Shown in pieces: positions 10,914 through 21,888 of a stretch of 64,000 nucleotides of DNA (position 1 is the first letter of the stretch; each line of letters starts with the position of its first letter). The DNA lies in contig NC_065562.1 in NCBI RefSeq assembly GCF_022605725.1, positions 1,488,001-1,552,000 on the forward strand. The letters are read 5' to 3'. Made by a program: the position numbers and the translations under genes. This DNA is from Anthonomus grandis grandis (taxonomy: Eukaryota; Arthropoda; Insecta; Coleoptera; Curculionidae). A model generated the notes under the pieces. It did no database searches. It saw only the letters and a program-made list of their open reading frames with translations, and was not told the DNA's origin.

Positions 10914-12121
10914 GGTGTCAAAAAAAAATTGTTCCAAAGAATTCAAGAATAAATTTAAAATTTAAATCCCAAAAAAAAAATTAAATGTCTGAAATGACCT
11001 CACCTAAGAAACTTGATGGCATGAAATGAAATTGATCTAGGTTGATTTTATATGACAAAATAATACGAGACCACAATATCTCTCAAAAATTTGTAGAATT
11101 AAAACAATGTCAGTGGCACAATGATGCATAAATCTTTGTTTAAGGGATGACTGTAAAAAAAAAAACTGTACAGAAAAATTTAAACTTTTAGTGAGCCAAA
11201 ACTAATGTTTTTTTCAAATATGGAATTGCTTAATTGTTCAAATCAAACACAATTGTAAATAGTCTGGGTTGGTTCTACAGGGTGGAACCATTTGAATTGA
11301 AAAATTGCAGTATTAAATGTTACTGTATGTAATAGCAGTCATTAGTCTTGGGTATATCGAAATTGAAGAATAATAATTTTAAAAACAATTTATTAATCTG
11401 TATCACCTTGTATAACCTATGCATATGTTACCAATAAATTATGTTCCTCCCAAAAACTATAAGTCAGAATAGCATTTCAAATCCCAAATACATTTGCCAT
11501 ATAGAAACCTAAATGAAGTGGTGACACCATGTATAATTAAAGTATGAATTTCCATAACTACCAAAAAAAATTTTCAAATCTGCTCAGCAATAATTCCGGA
11601 ATCCAGAATAATAAAGGAAGTGAAATATTTACAAGTAGAAATTTAATTTAAAGATATTAATAATAAATATTTTACTTTTCTAATTGTGATCCACTACAAT
11701 TCAAACATTAAAGATATCTTGTCCCTAAAAAACTATTAAAATCCTTTTAATGTCCCTGAACACTATGCAAGTAAGTACATACTTTCTCATATACGCAGCA
11801 TATACTAAACACATACTGTATTGTCGCAGATTGTCAAATCATAGTCCTTAACAAGGATACCTCGAAAAACAATAAATATTAAAAATATCATATATAAACA
11901 CTTTCCAAGCAAGGGTTTTCCTTCAAATTGTATACACTTTGTATACCAACAATTACTAATAAAATTATGGCCAATAAATTATAACCAAATTTGATATTTG
12001 CTTTACTCAAAAACAATAAGCATTACTTGAGATTTAAAGCACTCTAAAACTCCACCCATCCAAGGTATAATCAATATTTTGAAAAAAATAAAAGATTATT
12101 AAAATAGATCAATAAAAATAG
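10914..12121. other. No gene seen; AT-rich, between gypsy-B gag and a possible primer-binding site
   Basis: No coding frame. If 12122-12136 is the primer-binding site, this is a long 5' leader, or a leader with an unrecognised insertion. Confidence 0.35.
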
Positions 12122-13560
12122 CCAATCTGGGCACCACGTTTATGGGCGTCATTTTCTGTGAACTTAGTTTTTTTTTATAAATGAAAGAAAACTAAGAAAA
12201 ACACTTTGTATATAGGTTTTAATTAACAATTAAATGACCCTGGATAAAGTAGATTTAAAGAGGCAAAAAATATCTTAACAAACACAACCAAATTATATTT
12301 ACCAAATTATATCAAAGATATGTATACACCTCATGTTCTAATCTGTTAAATGTTAATAATTTATTAGGAATTAAAATATGAATAATGTTGATATGATTAA
12401 AATAAGTTTGATAAAAGTAATATTTAAATTATGATTTCGCTATTAGGTAGATTTCAGCACTTAAAAATAATTTGTTAATAACCACTGAAAAATAAATTGC
12501 AATTATTAAAGTTTTTTTTTGTATATATTTGTAGTAGGCAGGGGAAAGTTCATGAACCTTTTTACCTATGGTATATCAGCCTTAACCGAGTTATATCTAC
12601 TTAACTACCGAAAAAGGTACTGAAAAATACTGAACAAAAAATAACTAAAATTATAGATAAGAAACTGACATATTAAATTATGATATTGATTAAATATTTG
12701 TAGCAATAAATTGAAATTAAAGATAGATTAATAAAAATTGAAATAAGTGAGATTAATCTATGGTTAGTAATATTTAAATAAATGGAATAAACTGGCCTGT
12801 ATATTCCTTCAAGAAATGAACGGCTAGCCTTCAAAATCGAGGCTGTGAATGTATGCCATTTGTAGCTCAGCTATCCGAACTGGGAATCTCTAATACTAGC
12901 TCTAACTCTGGCTCCAGTTCCACCGCTTTCAGCAATTTCCCGGAGAAATCAAAAGCCTGCAGCCATCAACAATTGAAGAAAAATAAAGAGGAAAACGGGA
13001 AAGTAAAACCCTAAAACAACGGTTGCCATTGTATTCACTGTCGATAAAAATGAATGGCGTCAAAAATTTGACACACTCACCTTCCTAAGTTTCATTATCT
13101 ATCCATTAAAATCTTGGGCATCCTGCACCAGAATTATGAAATAAACGGTTCCCTAAAGGAACAAGACTATAAATAATAAACCATATTGGCCACTTCCTGC
13201 TTCATAAACTTCGGAAATAAAAAACTGGCCTTTTACGTGCGCTTCTACCTGCGACACGGGAACAAGTCCTTGAAAAATGGATGCAGTACCGACTAAATAA
13301 GTAACGACCCCACCTCTCGCCTGAGTTGTCAATCAGAGAAAACATTAAGACCAACCAGAAGAGTGACGGACCGTCAACAGAAAGCATGAATAATAAAACC
13401 AGGAGAGTGATGCGTTACAGTAGTAATGTGTCATTGACAATGTAAATTTAAAGAAATATCAATAAAAGAAGTTGACTGAAATTATTAATATAATTATTGA
13501 AATTAATGAAATATTAATGGGGCGTTAGTGAACATAAGAAATAGAAAAATAAAACGCTAC
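12122..13560 (-). other. Candidate 5' LTR and primer-binding site of gypsy-B
   Basis: On the minus strand TGGTGCCCAGATTGG (12136-12122) has the TGG start usual for a tRNA primer-binding site and lies just after a non-coding block that could be an LTR, with a possible TGTTG start near 13552. The block has more GC in 12800-13400 than its surroundings. No second LTR copy was seen on the far side of gypsy-B, so this is tentative. Confidence 0.3.
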
Positions 13561-13565
13561 AACAC

Positions 13566-13735
13566 ACCATAAAAAAACTGATTACAGGTAGGTATTTCTT
13601 AAAATTTCGCAAAAATCAAAATATCTCGAAAACCGTAACACTTTCGTTAGAGCTATGTTGGATTATTCTGATTGGAAATAGTCCAATCTATTAGGAGTTT
13701 TCATTTGGACCACTATTTACGGGACACCCTGTATA
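13566..13735. repeat. MITE-like end with CACCCTGTATA terminus
   Basis: The stretch contains phrases common in insect mariner-derived MITEs (aaaatatctcgaaaaccgta) and ends ggacaccctgtata at about 13735. The same CAGGGTG/CACCCTG terminus recurs near 27613, 30290, 34963 and 36441. Confidence 0.4.
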
Positions 13736-13978
13736 AGAGATATTTATTTTTTATTATTTGGAAATGTCCGTAAATCCAAAAACACATTAAATTTTTCTGC
13801 GAAAATGCTTATTCATTTTAATTTTTCCGATTAAACTGAAATCAGTTATAGCGTGCTATACATATACATATATCTGTATTTATATTCTATATAAAAAATA
13901 ATAAAATCCTATAAATGTCTACATTAAATAAATGAACTAATTTTTTTATTAATTCTTACAAACATAATATTTAAAAAA

Positions 13979-13996
13979 ATATATATATATATATAT
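13979..13996. repeat. (TA)n microsatellite
   Basis: About nine TA units inside the polypyrimidine-rich intron end upstream of the Harbinger-1 transposase exon. Confidence 0.85.
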
Positions 13997-14009
13997 TTTT
14001 TTCTTTCAG

Positions 14010-14863
14010 ATATTTCTCCATTGGCATTTCATTTAGAAGCTTAGCTTTCTTATTTCGAATGGGTAAAACTACAGTACCAAATATGGTTTCAGAAATTTCA
14101 GAACACATTTGGATCTCTTTATATAAAATTCATATGCCTGTTCCATCTCAAGAAGATTTTTAAAAAATATCAAAAGACCTACGAAATTTGGAACTTTCCC
14201 AACTGTGTTGGAGCGCTAGACGGTAAACACATCCGTATGCATTGCCTAAATAATTCTGGATCAATGTATTATAATTATAAAGTATTCTTTTCCATTATAG
14301 TTCAAGCACTTGTTGATGCAAACTACAAGTTTATCAATATTGACGTTGGCGGTTATGGTAAACAGAGCGATGGTGGTACATTTCAAGCTTCTGCTTTATA
14401 TAAAAAATTGACCACACAAACCCCTAATTTGCCTGGAGATACTGCTTTTCCAAATTCCGATTTAATAATGCCACATGTAATAATAGCCGACGAATCATAC
14501 CCACTAATGAAGCATTTACTTAAGCCATATAGAAAACAAGAATTAAATGCAGAAAAGGAATATTTTAATAAACGTTTGTCCCGTGCGAGACGAACTGTGG
14601 AATGTGCCTTTGGAATTCTTAGATCAAAATGGCAAATTTTAGATAAACCTATATTGACCCATCCTGGACATGCAGATAACATTATTAAAGCAATTTGCAT
14701 TTTACATAATGTAATTATTGATATAGAAGGAATAGAACATAATTTGAAAGAAATTCAATTTGTCTTTCAAAACGAAAATAGACAAGCACCCGCAGGAAGA
14801 CTTAATAATGAAACAAAAGTAGTACGAGATAATTTTAAAGCTTATTTATGTAATAATCCGTAA
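14010..14863 (+). pseudogene. Harbinger-1 transposase, DDE domain
   Basis: The exon starts after a good 3' splice site (ttctttcag, AG at 14008-14009). A one-base frameshift near 14160 separates the first 50 codons from the rest, which is intact: NFPNCVGALDGKHIRM (first Asp), IIVQALVDANYKFINIDVGG, HVIIADESYPLMKHLLKPY (second Asp), and FNKRLSRARRTVECAFGILR (Glu). Ends with TAA at 14861-14863. All three catalytic residues are present; the missing upstream exon and one frameshift are what break it. Confidence 0.88.
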
Positions 14864-14911
14864 AACTTAATATGTACCATCCATTTTATAAATAAATAAA
14901 CTGATATTTAC

Positions 14912-15044
14912 CTGTTGTATTGCATTCCACAGCCACCTCTTTCCACAACTTCGATAATAATATCGAATTATGATGATTTCTACTACTTTTGTTCCAGATC
15001 GCCTCCCTGGTAAACACACTGGCAATTAATTTATCTTTATCCAT
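14912..15044 (-). CDS. Harbinger-1 MADF protein, first exon
   Basis: ATG at 15044-15042; 44 codons (MDKDKLIASVFTREAIWNKS ... ILLSKLWKEVAVECN) up to a 5' splice site (ACAG/GTAAAT, GT at 14911-14910). This is the N-terminal half of a MADF/Myb-like DNA-binding domain, the accessory protein that recruits Harbinger transposase. The following exon would have to lie inside or beyond the transposase on the opposite strand; I do not see it, so the gene is incomplete or antisense-overlapping. Confidence 0.65.
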
Positions 15045-15121
15045 CCCGCTAATAATTTCAAAAACAAAGCAAACGACCATGTGCGAGGCTCCGAAAAATA
15101 CTAAGCTCAATTTACTGTGCG

Positions 15122-15272
15122 ATGCGCCTAGGTACAAGGGCAATGCGAAGCGAGGGGCGGTGCGCCGGTATGGCCGCACGCATTGAATTTAATAGTTAAA
15201 TTTGCTTAGCACACGGATGCTAAGGTACAATGCTAAGTGAGGTGCGATGTGCGGTGCTTCGTTATGGCCGCC
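15122..15272. repeat. Two imperfect GC-rich subterminal repeats
   Basis: Units at about 15122-15182 and 15209-15270 align along ctAggtacaa...gcggtgcg..tATGGCCGC. Both are far richer in GC than the neighbourhood. They lie upstream of the MADF start and probably act as the end and/or promoter of Harbinger-1. Confidence 0.6.
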
Positions 15273-15390
15273 CACTTAGACTATAGCTTTTTGTAATTAC
15301 TTGGTCCGGGCCTTTTATCGTCAGAATGTTTGTGCTTTTTCGCAGGAGTGACACCTATTAGTCCTCGAGCAATAGATAAACAAAACTGTT

Positions 15391-15950
15391 TTAGTGAAAT
15401 ATTTTTAGTATTGGTTCTTTGTTAAAACAACATGTAGTCATTCGCAATAGTTGCGTCGATAAAATAAAAAAACATTGATGCCACCATTTATGGGACTTTC
15501 GACCCACCTCGTATAAAGTTTTTAGCATATCAAATCTATCCACATATCCCATGTGCTTATTATAATCTTTTATCATATTAGGACATAGAATTTGTTCGGC
15601 CGTACCATTTTTTTTTCTGGATGCCCTATCTATTTTTTCTGGAAAGTCCTATGATAGATGGATCATGATTATTGCAAGACGCTTCGACGATCCATCCATT
15701 TCAAAGCTGCAAGGCCATCTGTGGATATCCTCCAACCTTTTCTCCCAGTTTCATGGCCTTGTCCTCTTTGAACTCCGGATAGTCTTTTCTTTCCTTACGA
15801 ATTGTTCCGCAGACATAAATTCCGTCGCCCAATAAGTCTCTGTTAGCTTAGAAAGCAAAGGACGTACTTTATATAACTTGTCATAGTTAGATTCTGACCG
15901 TTTGGCTGTACTGAATTATCGTTTAAATGAAGGTTACTTAGGGCCATGAA
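15391..15950 (-). pseudogene. piggyBac transposase fragment
   Basis: Minus-strand pieces in order: NYDKLYKVRPLLSKL (about 15890-15840), DYPEFKEDKAMKLGEK, AALKWMDRRSV, then the longest open part MIKDYNKHMGYVDRFDMLKT and RKSHKWWHQCFFILSTQLLR (15576-15391). These match the DDE_Tnp_1_7 domain of piggyBac, including the YN-MGGVD motif (here MGYVD) that holds the last catalytic Asp. Pieces normally 100 or more residues apart are adjacent, so there are internal deletions as well as frameshifts. Neither end is visible. Confidence 0.8.
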
Positions 15951-16124
15951 AATTTGTTACACGCTAATACAGAGCTTATGAAATAATAGTAATAATAATA
16001 CTAATTTATATTTATTTAGCAAAAATTGTGCTAGGTATATAAATAAAATATGATACTGTCTAAAAATACATTATACAATTAAATTGTTATTCGTTGCGTT
16101 CCACTTCATTTTCGAAATATCAAC

Positions 16125-16219
16125 AATCGATGTTCCGGAATCGAACCCAGATTCCCTAAACATCTGGGTTTCCGGGTAGACATCAGATATCGTCCTGGTA
16201 ATCCATGGACAATCACCGC
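16125..16219 (-). repeat. tRNA-derived SINE head (A and B box)
   Basis: On the minus strand the block begins GCGGTGATTGTCCATGGATT (near 16219) and 71-82 bases later has GGGTTCGATTCC (16148-16137), a near-perfect pol III B box. Spacing and the GCGGTGAT start match tRNA-related SINE heads of insects. It does not fold as a clean tRNA, and no long tail is recognisable; a tRNA pseudogene is the alternative. Confidence 0.5.
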
Positions 16220-16564
16220 ATTCGGTTTTTCAGAAATACCCCACCAAGTCATCAGGTCACAGCCCTAAGGTGGAGCAAGTCGGATAACAATAAATGACAC
16301 TAATTATATGCCTGCTTCATACATCTCATTTAAAAATTAAACTAAACTAAGACTTGAAAATGATAAATCCTATGTTTCCAATACGTTAATTCATAGTTCC
16401 AATTAAACTAAATTAGGAAGATAACCAACTTTCAACTAAGAATAAAGTTCGTATCAGTTCGTCGTTGGTCGTATGACATATGTCACAACAGATAACCTTT
16501 AAATTTTACTTGTTTATGTTTTGTATTTATTTTCCTGCAAGTAAAGTTAAAATTTCTGATTAAA

Positions 16565-17736
16565 ATGAAACTAAGCCAAAACGAATTATCAGCCCTTGCA
16601 GTGATTGTAATTTCGACCATTGGTTTACTGAGTTTGAAAAAACGGAAGTAAAAAAGATGTGTTCGAAGATTTGGTTTACGTCCTATAAATCGAAATAGAC
16701 TAGCAGATGGGAATTTCAATGTGATTAAAGCAATGGCTACAAAAGATAGAGATTATTTTTTCAAGTATACCAGAATGTCACCGAAAATATTCTCAAATCT
16801 TTTGAGATTGTTTGGCCACAAACTGGAGAAACAAAAAACCACCAAGAACCCAATTGCCGCCAGTAAAAGATTAATTATCACTTTGCAGTAAGTGTTTTAA
16901 ATTGAATTTTAGTATATACTTTTCTACTATGTCAACAATCATCAAAGAAACTGTTAAGGTCCTTTACGAAACACTTCAACCCATTGTTATGCCTGTACAA
17001 GTGAAGGAAGACTGGAGCAGAATTGCTATTGTTTTCTGGAGAGGCTGGAACATTCCAAATTGTTTGGGTGCAGTTGACGGCAAGCATGTGTCAATAAAAT
17101 GTCCAGCTGCAAGCCATTCTACTTATTACATGTATAAAAAACATTTTAGTTTGGTGTTAATGGCAGCTTGCGATGCATTTTACAAATTTGTAGTAGGGAT
17201 GTAGGTGGTGAACGAACTAATCCTGATGGGGCTATTTTTACAAATTCTGGGTTTGGTCGTCTTTTGTCGGAAGGTAAAATAGATATACCTGGGCCAAAAA
17301 TATTATCCAATTCTAGCATCAATTTGCCCCATTTTATGGTAGCGGATGCAGCATTTCCGCTTCATAATAATATAATACGCCCTATCCAGGACATTATCTG
17401 GGCATTGACAAAAATATTTTTAATTACCGCCTAAGAGCTGGAAGGGTAATTGAAAATGCTTTTGGAATTCTTGTCCAAAGATGGAGAATTTGTCTCAAAC
17501 TAGTGGAGACCCATATTGATAATTCTGGAAATATAGTGTTGGCTACTATTGTTCTCCATAATTATATCCAAAAATCTGAAGATGATTTACCCATTCATGA
17601 GAGAAAATATTATTCAACTGGATATGTAGACAGTGAAAAGGAAAATGGTGAGATATCTTTGGGCAGGTGGAGAAATAATGCAACAAATATAAGAAAAGTT
17701 GGAAGAATGGGAGCTAATAATTCAAAAAAAAGGTGA
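16565..17736 (+). pseudogene. Harbinger-2 transposase
   Basis: ATG at 16565. An early in-frame TAA follows KKRK, then the N-terminal domain continues (FGLRPINRNRLADGNFNV ... YFFKYTRMSPKIFSNLLRLF). The expected LRYLATG region is missing around 16890-16915. The DDE domain follows in three frames: NIPNCLGAVDGKHVSIKC (first Asp), NLPHFMVADAAFPLHNNIIR (second Asp) and RAGRVIENAFGILVQRW (Glu), then VLATIVLHNYIQK and a tail ending TGA at 17734. Frameshifts lie near 17200 and 17385. All catalytic residues are present. Confidence 0.85.
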
Positions 17737-18466
17737 AAGATAATAGAGGTAGCTTGAAAGATTTTTTTTATATCTTTGTTATGGCAGTATGATTATGTTA
17801 TGAGAAGTTCTGTACCTGAAAATTTTATGTAATTTATTTTAAGTGCCGCATTTGTAATAGTTTAAATAATAATAAAATATGTTGTGTATAAAAGATTACT
17901 TTTAATTGTCTTTGTGCCATCCATGGTTTATTTATTTTATCCTAGAAAATCTGTACAAACTACAAATGTGATTAAAAAAATGAATCAAAAGTTCGAACTT
18001 ATATACGTATATATATACGTTCGAAAGTGTCAAATTTTCAAATGAAATTCTCATATTTGTGATTTTGGAAATCAAACAATACATCACAAATGTGGTTTAA
18101 ATGTATGGGGTTTTTTTATATAGAAAAAAAGGAAGAGTTACTAAAGAAGAAAGTCACATAAGGTTTTTGCTTGTTTAGACAATACACCTACCAGTTACAA
18201 AACTTTTGTTAAAAAGGTGGGTAAAAAATACAAAAATGTGAATTTGTTTTATATAAGTATATTGCTGTTCTCTCTATTCACTGTCATTACCGCATTCTGC
18301 AATTAAAGACATTATCTTTGACATAAGAATTAATCGTTTTTTTTTAATTATTTATATTTCTAAGGCTCTCAGCCACAACACTTCCAAAATGGGTGTACTG
18401 GTCTTCGTGAATTTCCTTTTTTTTATCACCCCCAAAGTTGAGGTTAGGCCTTCCAAAATTTCAACC
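17737..18466. other. Intergenic region of Harbinger-2; AT palindrome
   Basis: Holds the two convergent 3' ends (AATAAA at about 17871 for the transposase). At 17992-18025 a near-palindrome, ttcgaac-TATATACGTATATATATA-cgttcgaa, could form a cruciform. No other gene. Confidence 0.6.
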
Positions 18467-19219
18467 TCATTCATTCTCCTCTGCTTTTCTTTTTGTTGGA
18501 ATTGTTCTCTTGCTCTGTTTAATTATGTTTCTTTCTACAGATGGAGTTATGTTTCTACTGGTAGTTGGCTCTGAACTATCTGCAATAAATCTTACGTACA
18601 GGTAATATATTTTAAAAAAGCTAATATTATTTACCATCAATATTTGTATCGTCTCTGTCACCCAGGCTTTCTTCTGGATGTTCAATTATTTGGACCATAG
18701 TGTCTCTATTGGACTGCCTATTGATGTTTTGGGTAACAACAAGGGACTGTCATCATGCTAGGCTGTTTCATATGAATCCTTAGTACTGTAATTAAAAAAA
18801 AAAATATTTAAAATAATCAAATTGTTCTATAACTTTTGTCCATTCACTTACTTCCTTTTTTTTATGTACGCCTGCAAAAAGGTCATCGCCTCAAAAAAAG
18901 GCCAGGCCGAGTGCTGAGAGGCACCTGACCCTGATGGGGTTGCGTTGATAGTTCTTAATTCGGTACAGAACCGATTTCTTAGAACAACCCATCTTTGCTC
19001 TGCCATGTTAGCTAAAATAAACAACTTTAGGTAAGAAATATTTAATAACTCGTTAATTAATATTACTTACGAGTAACCGATTCCTCCTCAGTTGTTAAAA
19101 TTGAGGAGATGGTTCTCCAGGCTTTCTCCTTGGCCTTTATTTTTAAAATCTTCATGATTTTTGGAATACAGAAGCTGATTTTGCCTTACCAGATCAATTA
19201 GCGTACAATCATCAATCAT
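18467..19219 (-). pseudogene. Harbinger-2 MADF gene, four exons
   Basis: ATG at 19219. Exons 19219-19071, 19011-18852, 18785-18635 and 18579-18467 are each bounded by GT...AG sites. Exon 1 encodes MIDDCTLIDLVRQNQLLYSK, then (after one frameshift) AKEKAWRTISSIL. Exon 2 encodes RWVVLRNRFCTELRT ... SGASQHSAWPFFEAMTFLQA. Together they make the MADF helix-turn-helix DNA-binding domain. Exon 3 is low-complexity with a frameshift; exon 4 is basic (PTTSRN ... SKRTIPTKRKAEENE) and may serve as nuclear-localisation signal. It converges on the transposase, as in Harbinger-1. Confidence 0.7.
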
Positions 19220-19373
19220 GTTTAGTTTTTTTTTTAAACGCAAGAAAATACACAAAAGTAAACACTAGAAAACCAAAACCCACGCCAAGCCAAATTGATA
19301 AACAATAAAAGAAAGAAAACTGACGAGAGACTAGAGAGAGTGTATCTTCCGACTCGGCACCCCCCACCACCGC

Positions 19374-19401
19374 GTGAAATACGCAGTGTTGCGTATTTCA
19401 C
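19374..19401. repeat. Perfect 12-bp hairpin, 4-base loop
   Basis: gtgaaatacgca-gtgt-tgcgtatttcac. It lies upstream of the MADF gene of Harbinger-2 in a GC-richer patch (19320-19500) and may be a TE-protein binding site or element end. Confidence 0.85.
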
Positions 19402-19690
19402 AATTTCTTTGACGAGCGACCTAGACGTTGCCAACCTTACGGATGTATCCTTACACCTGTAGACTTCGATATACGGATTTTGGGCCTTTCGTCTTGCCAT
19501 TCATAATTAATTATAATATCGAATACTATTTGAGTTTAATCGAATATAATTTGATTAAATGATTTTTGAGTTTAAGTAAAATCTGAAATGTCGTTTTAAA
19601 TTATTTATTTGGATATTTCGCCGTAAAAAATTATTAATAAAGAATACCTATGACTTTTTTTTAATATCTCACAACTTCTAAAAAATGTAT

Positions 19691-19917
19691 AAAGCCGGTA
19701 TGACACGGTGTTATTTTTCTGTGGATTTTTAGAAAAATCCGTGACAACAACCTAAAAATTATTTTTTTTTTGTAACGAAATAAAGTGTTAAAAAATCGTT
19801 AATTAACGCTAACCCACAGTTAGGTAAGTATATCCGTAAAATTTTAAGTTTTATATTTGACTTTGGATTTTACACGGATTTTTCTAAAAATCTGCAGAAA
19901 AATGTCATACGGGCTTA
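19691..19917. repeat. MITE with ~45-bp terminal inverted repeats
   Basis: Left end taaagccggtatgacacggt ... gatttttagaaaaatccgtg and right end cacggatttttctaaaaatc ... gtcatacgggctta are inverted copies with a few differences. Total 227 bp, no ORF. Terminal GCC-GTATGAC and TAA/TTA at the edges suggest a Harbinger- or Tc1-derived MITE. Confidence 0.7.
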
Positions 19918-20420
19918 GAAGGAAGAAATATAGAATTTCACACTTATTATTTAACAAGAATTTAATAAACTCATCAAATTCTAATGATTTTTGGGTTTTA
20001 AATAAAATTTAAGTTTATTAAATTTCAAATAAAAATTATTAGAATTATTTAAAATAATTAAAATTATTTAGAAGCTGTAACATATTTCGAAAAAAAAAAC
20101 ATAGATATTTTATATTAATATTTTTTTACGGAGAAATACCCAAATAAATAATTTAAAAGCTATTTGAGTTATCGCGCCAACAAACTTTGAGAGATAAAAC
20201 TTTATTTCCGAAAAAATTAATGCTTTTTTCCTACTCGGAAAGTAAAAAGATATTTTATTAATTTTTAGAAATTTTTCCAAAAAATCTACGGATTTCTACG
20301 CTTTTTTTCGAACCCTTCCTACGGACTTAGGTACTTGCTTAGCGACAAATAAACAACAACAGATCTTTAGAATATTTTAATTTTATTCATACAAATTAAT
20401 TTTTTTAAAGAAAGTGAACA
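19918..20420. other. No gene seen; AT-rich
   Basis: Only AT-rich sequence and TTTTT runs; contains AATTTT-type 3' sequence expected downstream of the minus-strand MULE gene. Confidence 0.4.
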
Positions 20421-21582
20421 TTATATCTTACAATACAAATGATTTTCTGCTGAATTGCTTGATATCACCAGAGCAAATCCATTTTGCAACATCTTCTTAG
20501 TTTCTGATCGTTCTGAGTCAGACAACTTAATTGTACAGTCTGTTGATGTTTTTTGTTTCTTTTTTCTGGAAAAGAATCGTAGTTGTGGGCTAATGAATCT
20601 CTTGTTTATATTTTCTTTAATGATAAAGTCACTCTCTTTTCTGTCCATAATTTGTGGTAAATTTGTTAAATTTTCAACTATATTTAAATGATAATGAATT
20701 TTTTCTAGTGTAGAGTCATCCAAACTAGTTAAATCAAAATTTTGTAATTTACAGAACACATGATTAATCTTTTTGTTCAGTTTCTCTTCAGTACTTTTCT
20801 TCGATCTATTTATAATATTTTTAGTTTCATTATTAGTTGTATGTATTAGCTTCATATCATTTATTTTATTAAAAATTAAAACATAATGAATATGTTTACA
20901 GATTAATCGGTGACATTTATAATCCATACATGAACAACAGTATATATGTCTACATATATCACAAATAGAACAAATGTCTGCACAACAGTTAATATCTTGC
21001 TCTTGCTTTATAATATAATATATTTCTCCCGTCTCCTTCATCACATTCCGAACATCTTCACTGAATTCTTATAATTTTTCATTTGTTGTGCTTCAGAATG
21101 TCTTTTGAAAATTTCTGTGGTATATTTTGTAGTTCTTCCTTTTACTAACTTCACAATTCTGTCTCTGCTTTTATCTCTTAAGAACTGCAAAATTAAATTT
21201 AATCCCTTATCAAGCCGCCTTACTGTTTTTCTGTCTGCATATATATATTTCAACACTTTATGCATTGCTTCAACATGCATATTTGTATTAGTTAGAGAAT
21301 TTTTATGAAAGCAGTAAGCCCATTTTCTATAATTGAACGCATAATTATTTTAAAAATAGTTTTCGAACCCCGAATTTCTGGGTATCAGCATCATGTAATA
21401 ACAACGTAATTGTGTTAGACAAACATATCTCAAATTCTTGCTCGGATGTATTTTGCTGCAATGTTTTTAATGCTTTCTTCACTTCCTTTTGTTTTTCTGA
21501 ACTTTTCACTTTGGCTATATTACTTTGCCATGCTCGGTCGACATGCCAGGCACAGAAGAGATGCTGTGTAATAAATACCACC
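20421..21582 (-). pseudogene. MULE-type transposase 1, C-terminal half with SWIM zinc finger
   Basis: Three adjoining minus-strand frames: 21581-21345 (HLFCAWHVDRAWQSNIAKVK), 21280-21041 (MHVEAMHKVLKYIYADRKTV ... KLVKGRTTKYTTEIFKRHSE) and 21044-20421 (CADICSICDICRHIYCCSCM with CHRLICKHIHYV). The CxC...CKHIH arrangement is a SWIM-type zinc finger, which follows the transposase core in Mutator-like elements. A stretch near 21281-21344 is frameshifted. The gene is cut at 21582 by the 5' LTR of gypsy-C, and its upstream continuation is at 34123-34230. The tail of about 140 residues is Lys/Ser rich. Confidence 0.72.
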
Positions 21583-21859
21583 TGTTATGATATTATGTCT
21601 GCACATTTAATAGAATATTTAATGTTAGAGTCTGTTGATAGGCAACCCACGTTACTTGTATAATTGATCGCATGAATTCGCCTAACCTGCATTGTCACTG
21701 TCAGTTGGTTATGTCATTAGTCTGATGAGTGACACGAGAGTTGTAAAACGGAAGTGCTATTTAAAAATGTCCATTAATTATTAAAAATATACTTAATCTT
21801 AGATAATTTAAACAATCGTGTTTTATTCCGGCAAGTTTTCAAGTCGTAACAACATAACA
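21583..21859 (+). repeat. 5' LTR of gypsy-C
   Basis: Begins TGTTATGATATTATG, ends TAACAACATAACA. I count seven differences from the 3' LTR over 277 bp (about 97.5% identity), so insertion is fairly recent. Contains promoter and polyadenylation signals by family rule. Confidence 0.95.
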
Positions 21860-21872
21860 TGGTGTCAGGTTC
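21860..21872 (+). promoter_or_regulatory. Primer-binding site of gypsy-C
   Basis: TGGTGTCAGGTTC follows the LTR with no gap and starts with TGG, the complement of a tRNA CCA end. The tRNA species was not identified. Confidence 0.75.
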
Positions 21873-21888
21873 ATTTCTATGTAAATAA

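Larger units (their letters stand above)
14010..15272. mobile_element. PIF/Harbinger element 1 (left end missing)
   Basis: A transposase exon on the plus strand faces a MADF exon on the minus strand, the usual two-gene content of PIF/Harbinger elements. The right side ends in GC-rich subterminal repeats (15122-15272). The transposase begins at a 3' splice site with no upstream exon visible, so the left part has been lost or replaced by the sequence near 13.6 kb. Confidence 0.75.

Noticed and set aside
13202..13387. 61-codon minus-strand ORF
   Set aside because: No family motif; lies in a candidate LTR and has the composition of chance coding.
16125..16219. A functional tRNA gene
   Set aside because: The B box is good, but the arms do not form a normal cloverleaf; a SINE head or tRNA pseudogene fits better.
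16888..16912. A 25-bp intron (GTAAGT...TTTAG) in the Harbinger-2 transposase
   Set aside because: Too short for a spliceosomal intron, and a conserved segment is missing at the same place, so a deletion is the better explanation.
19234..19500. 88-codon minus-strand ORF rich in aromatic residues
   Set aside because: Contains a hairpin and homopolymer runs; looks like a translation of non-coding DNA.
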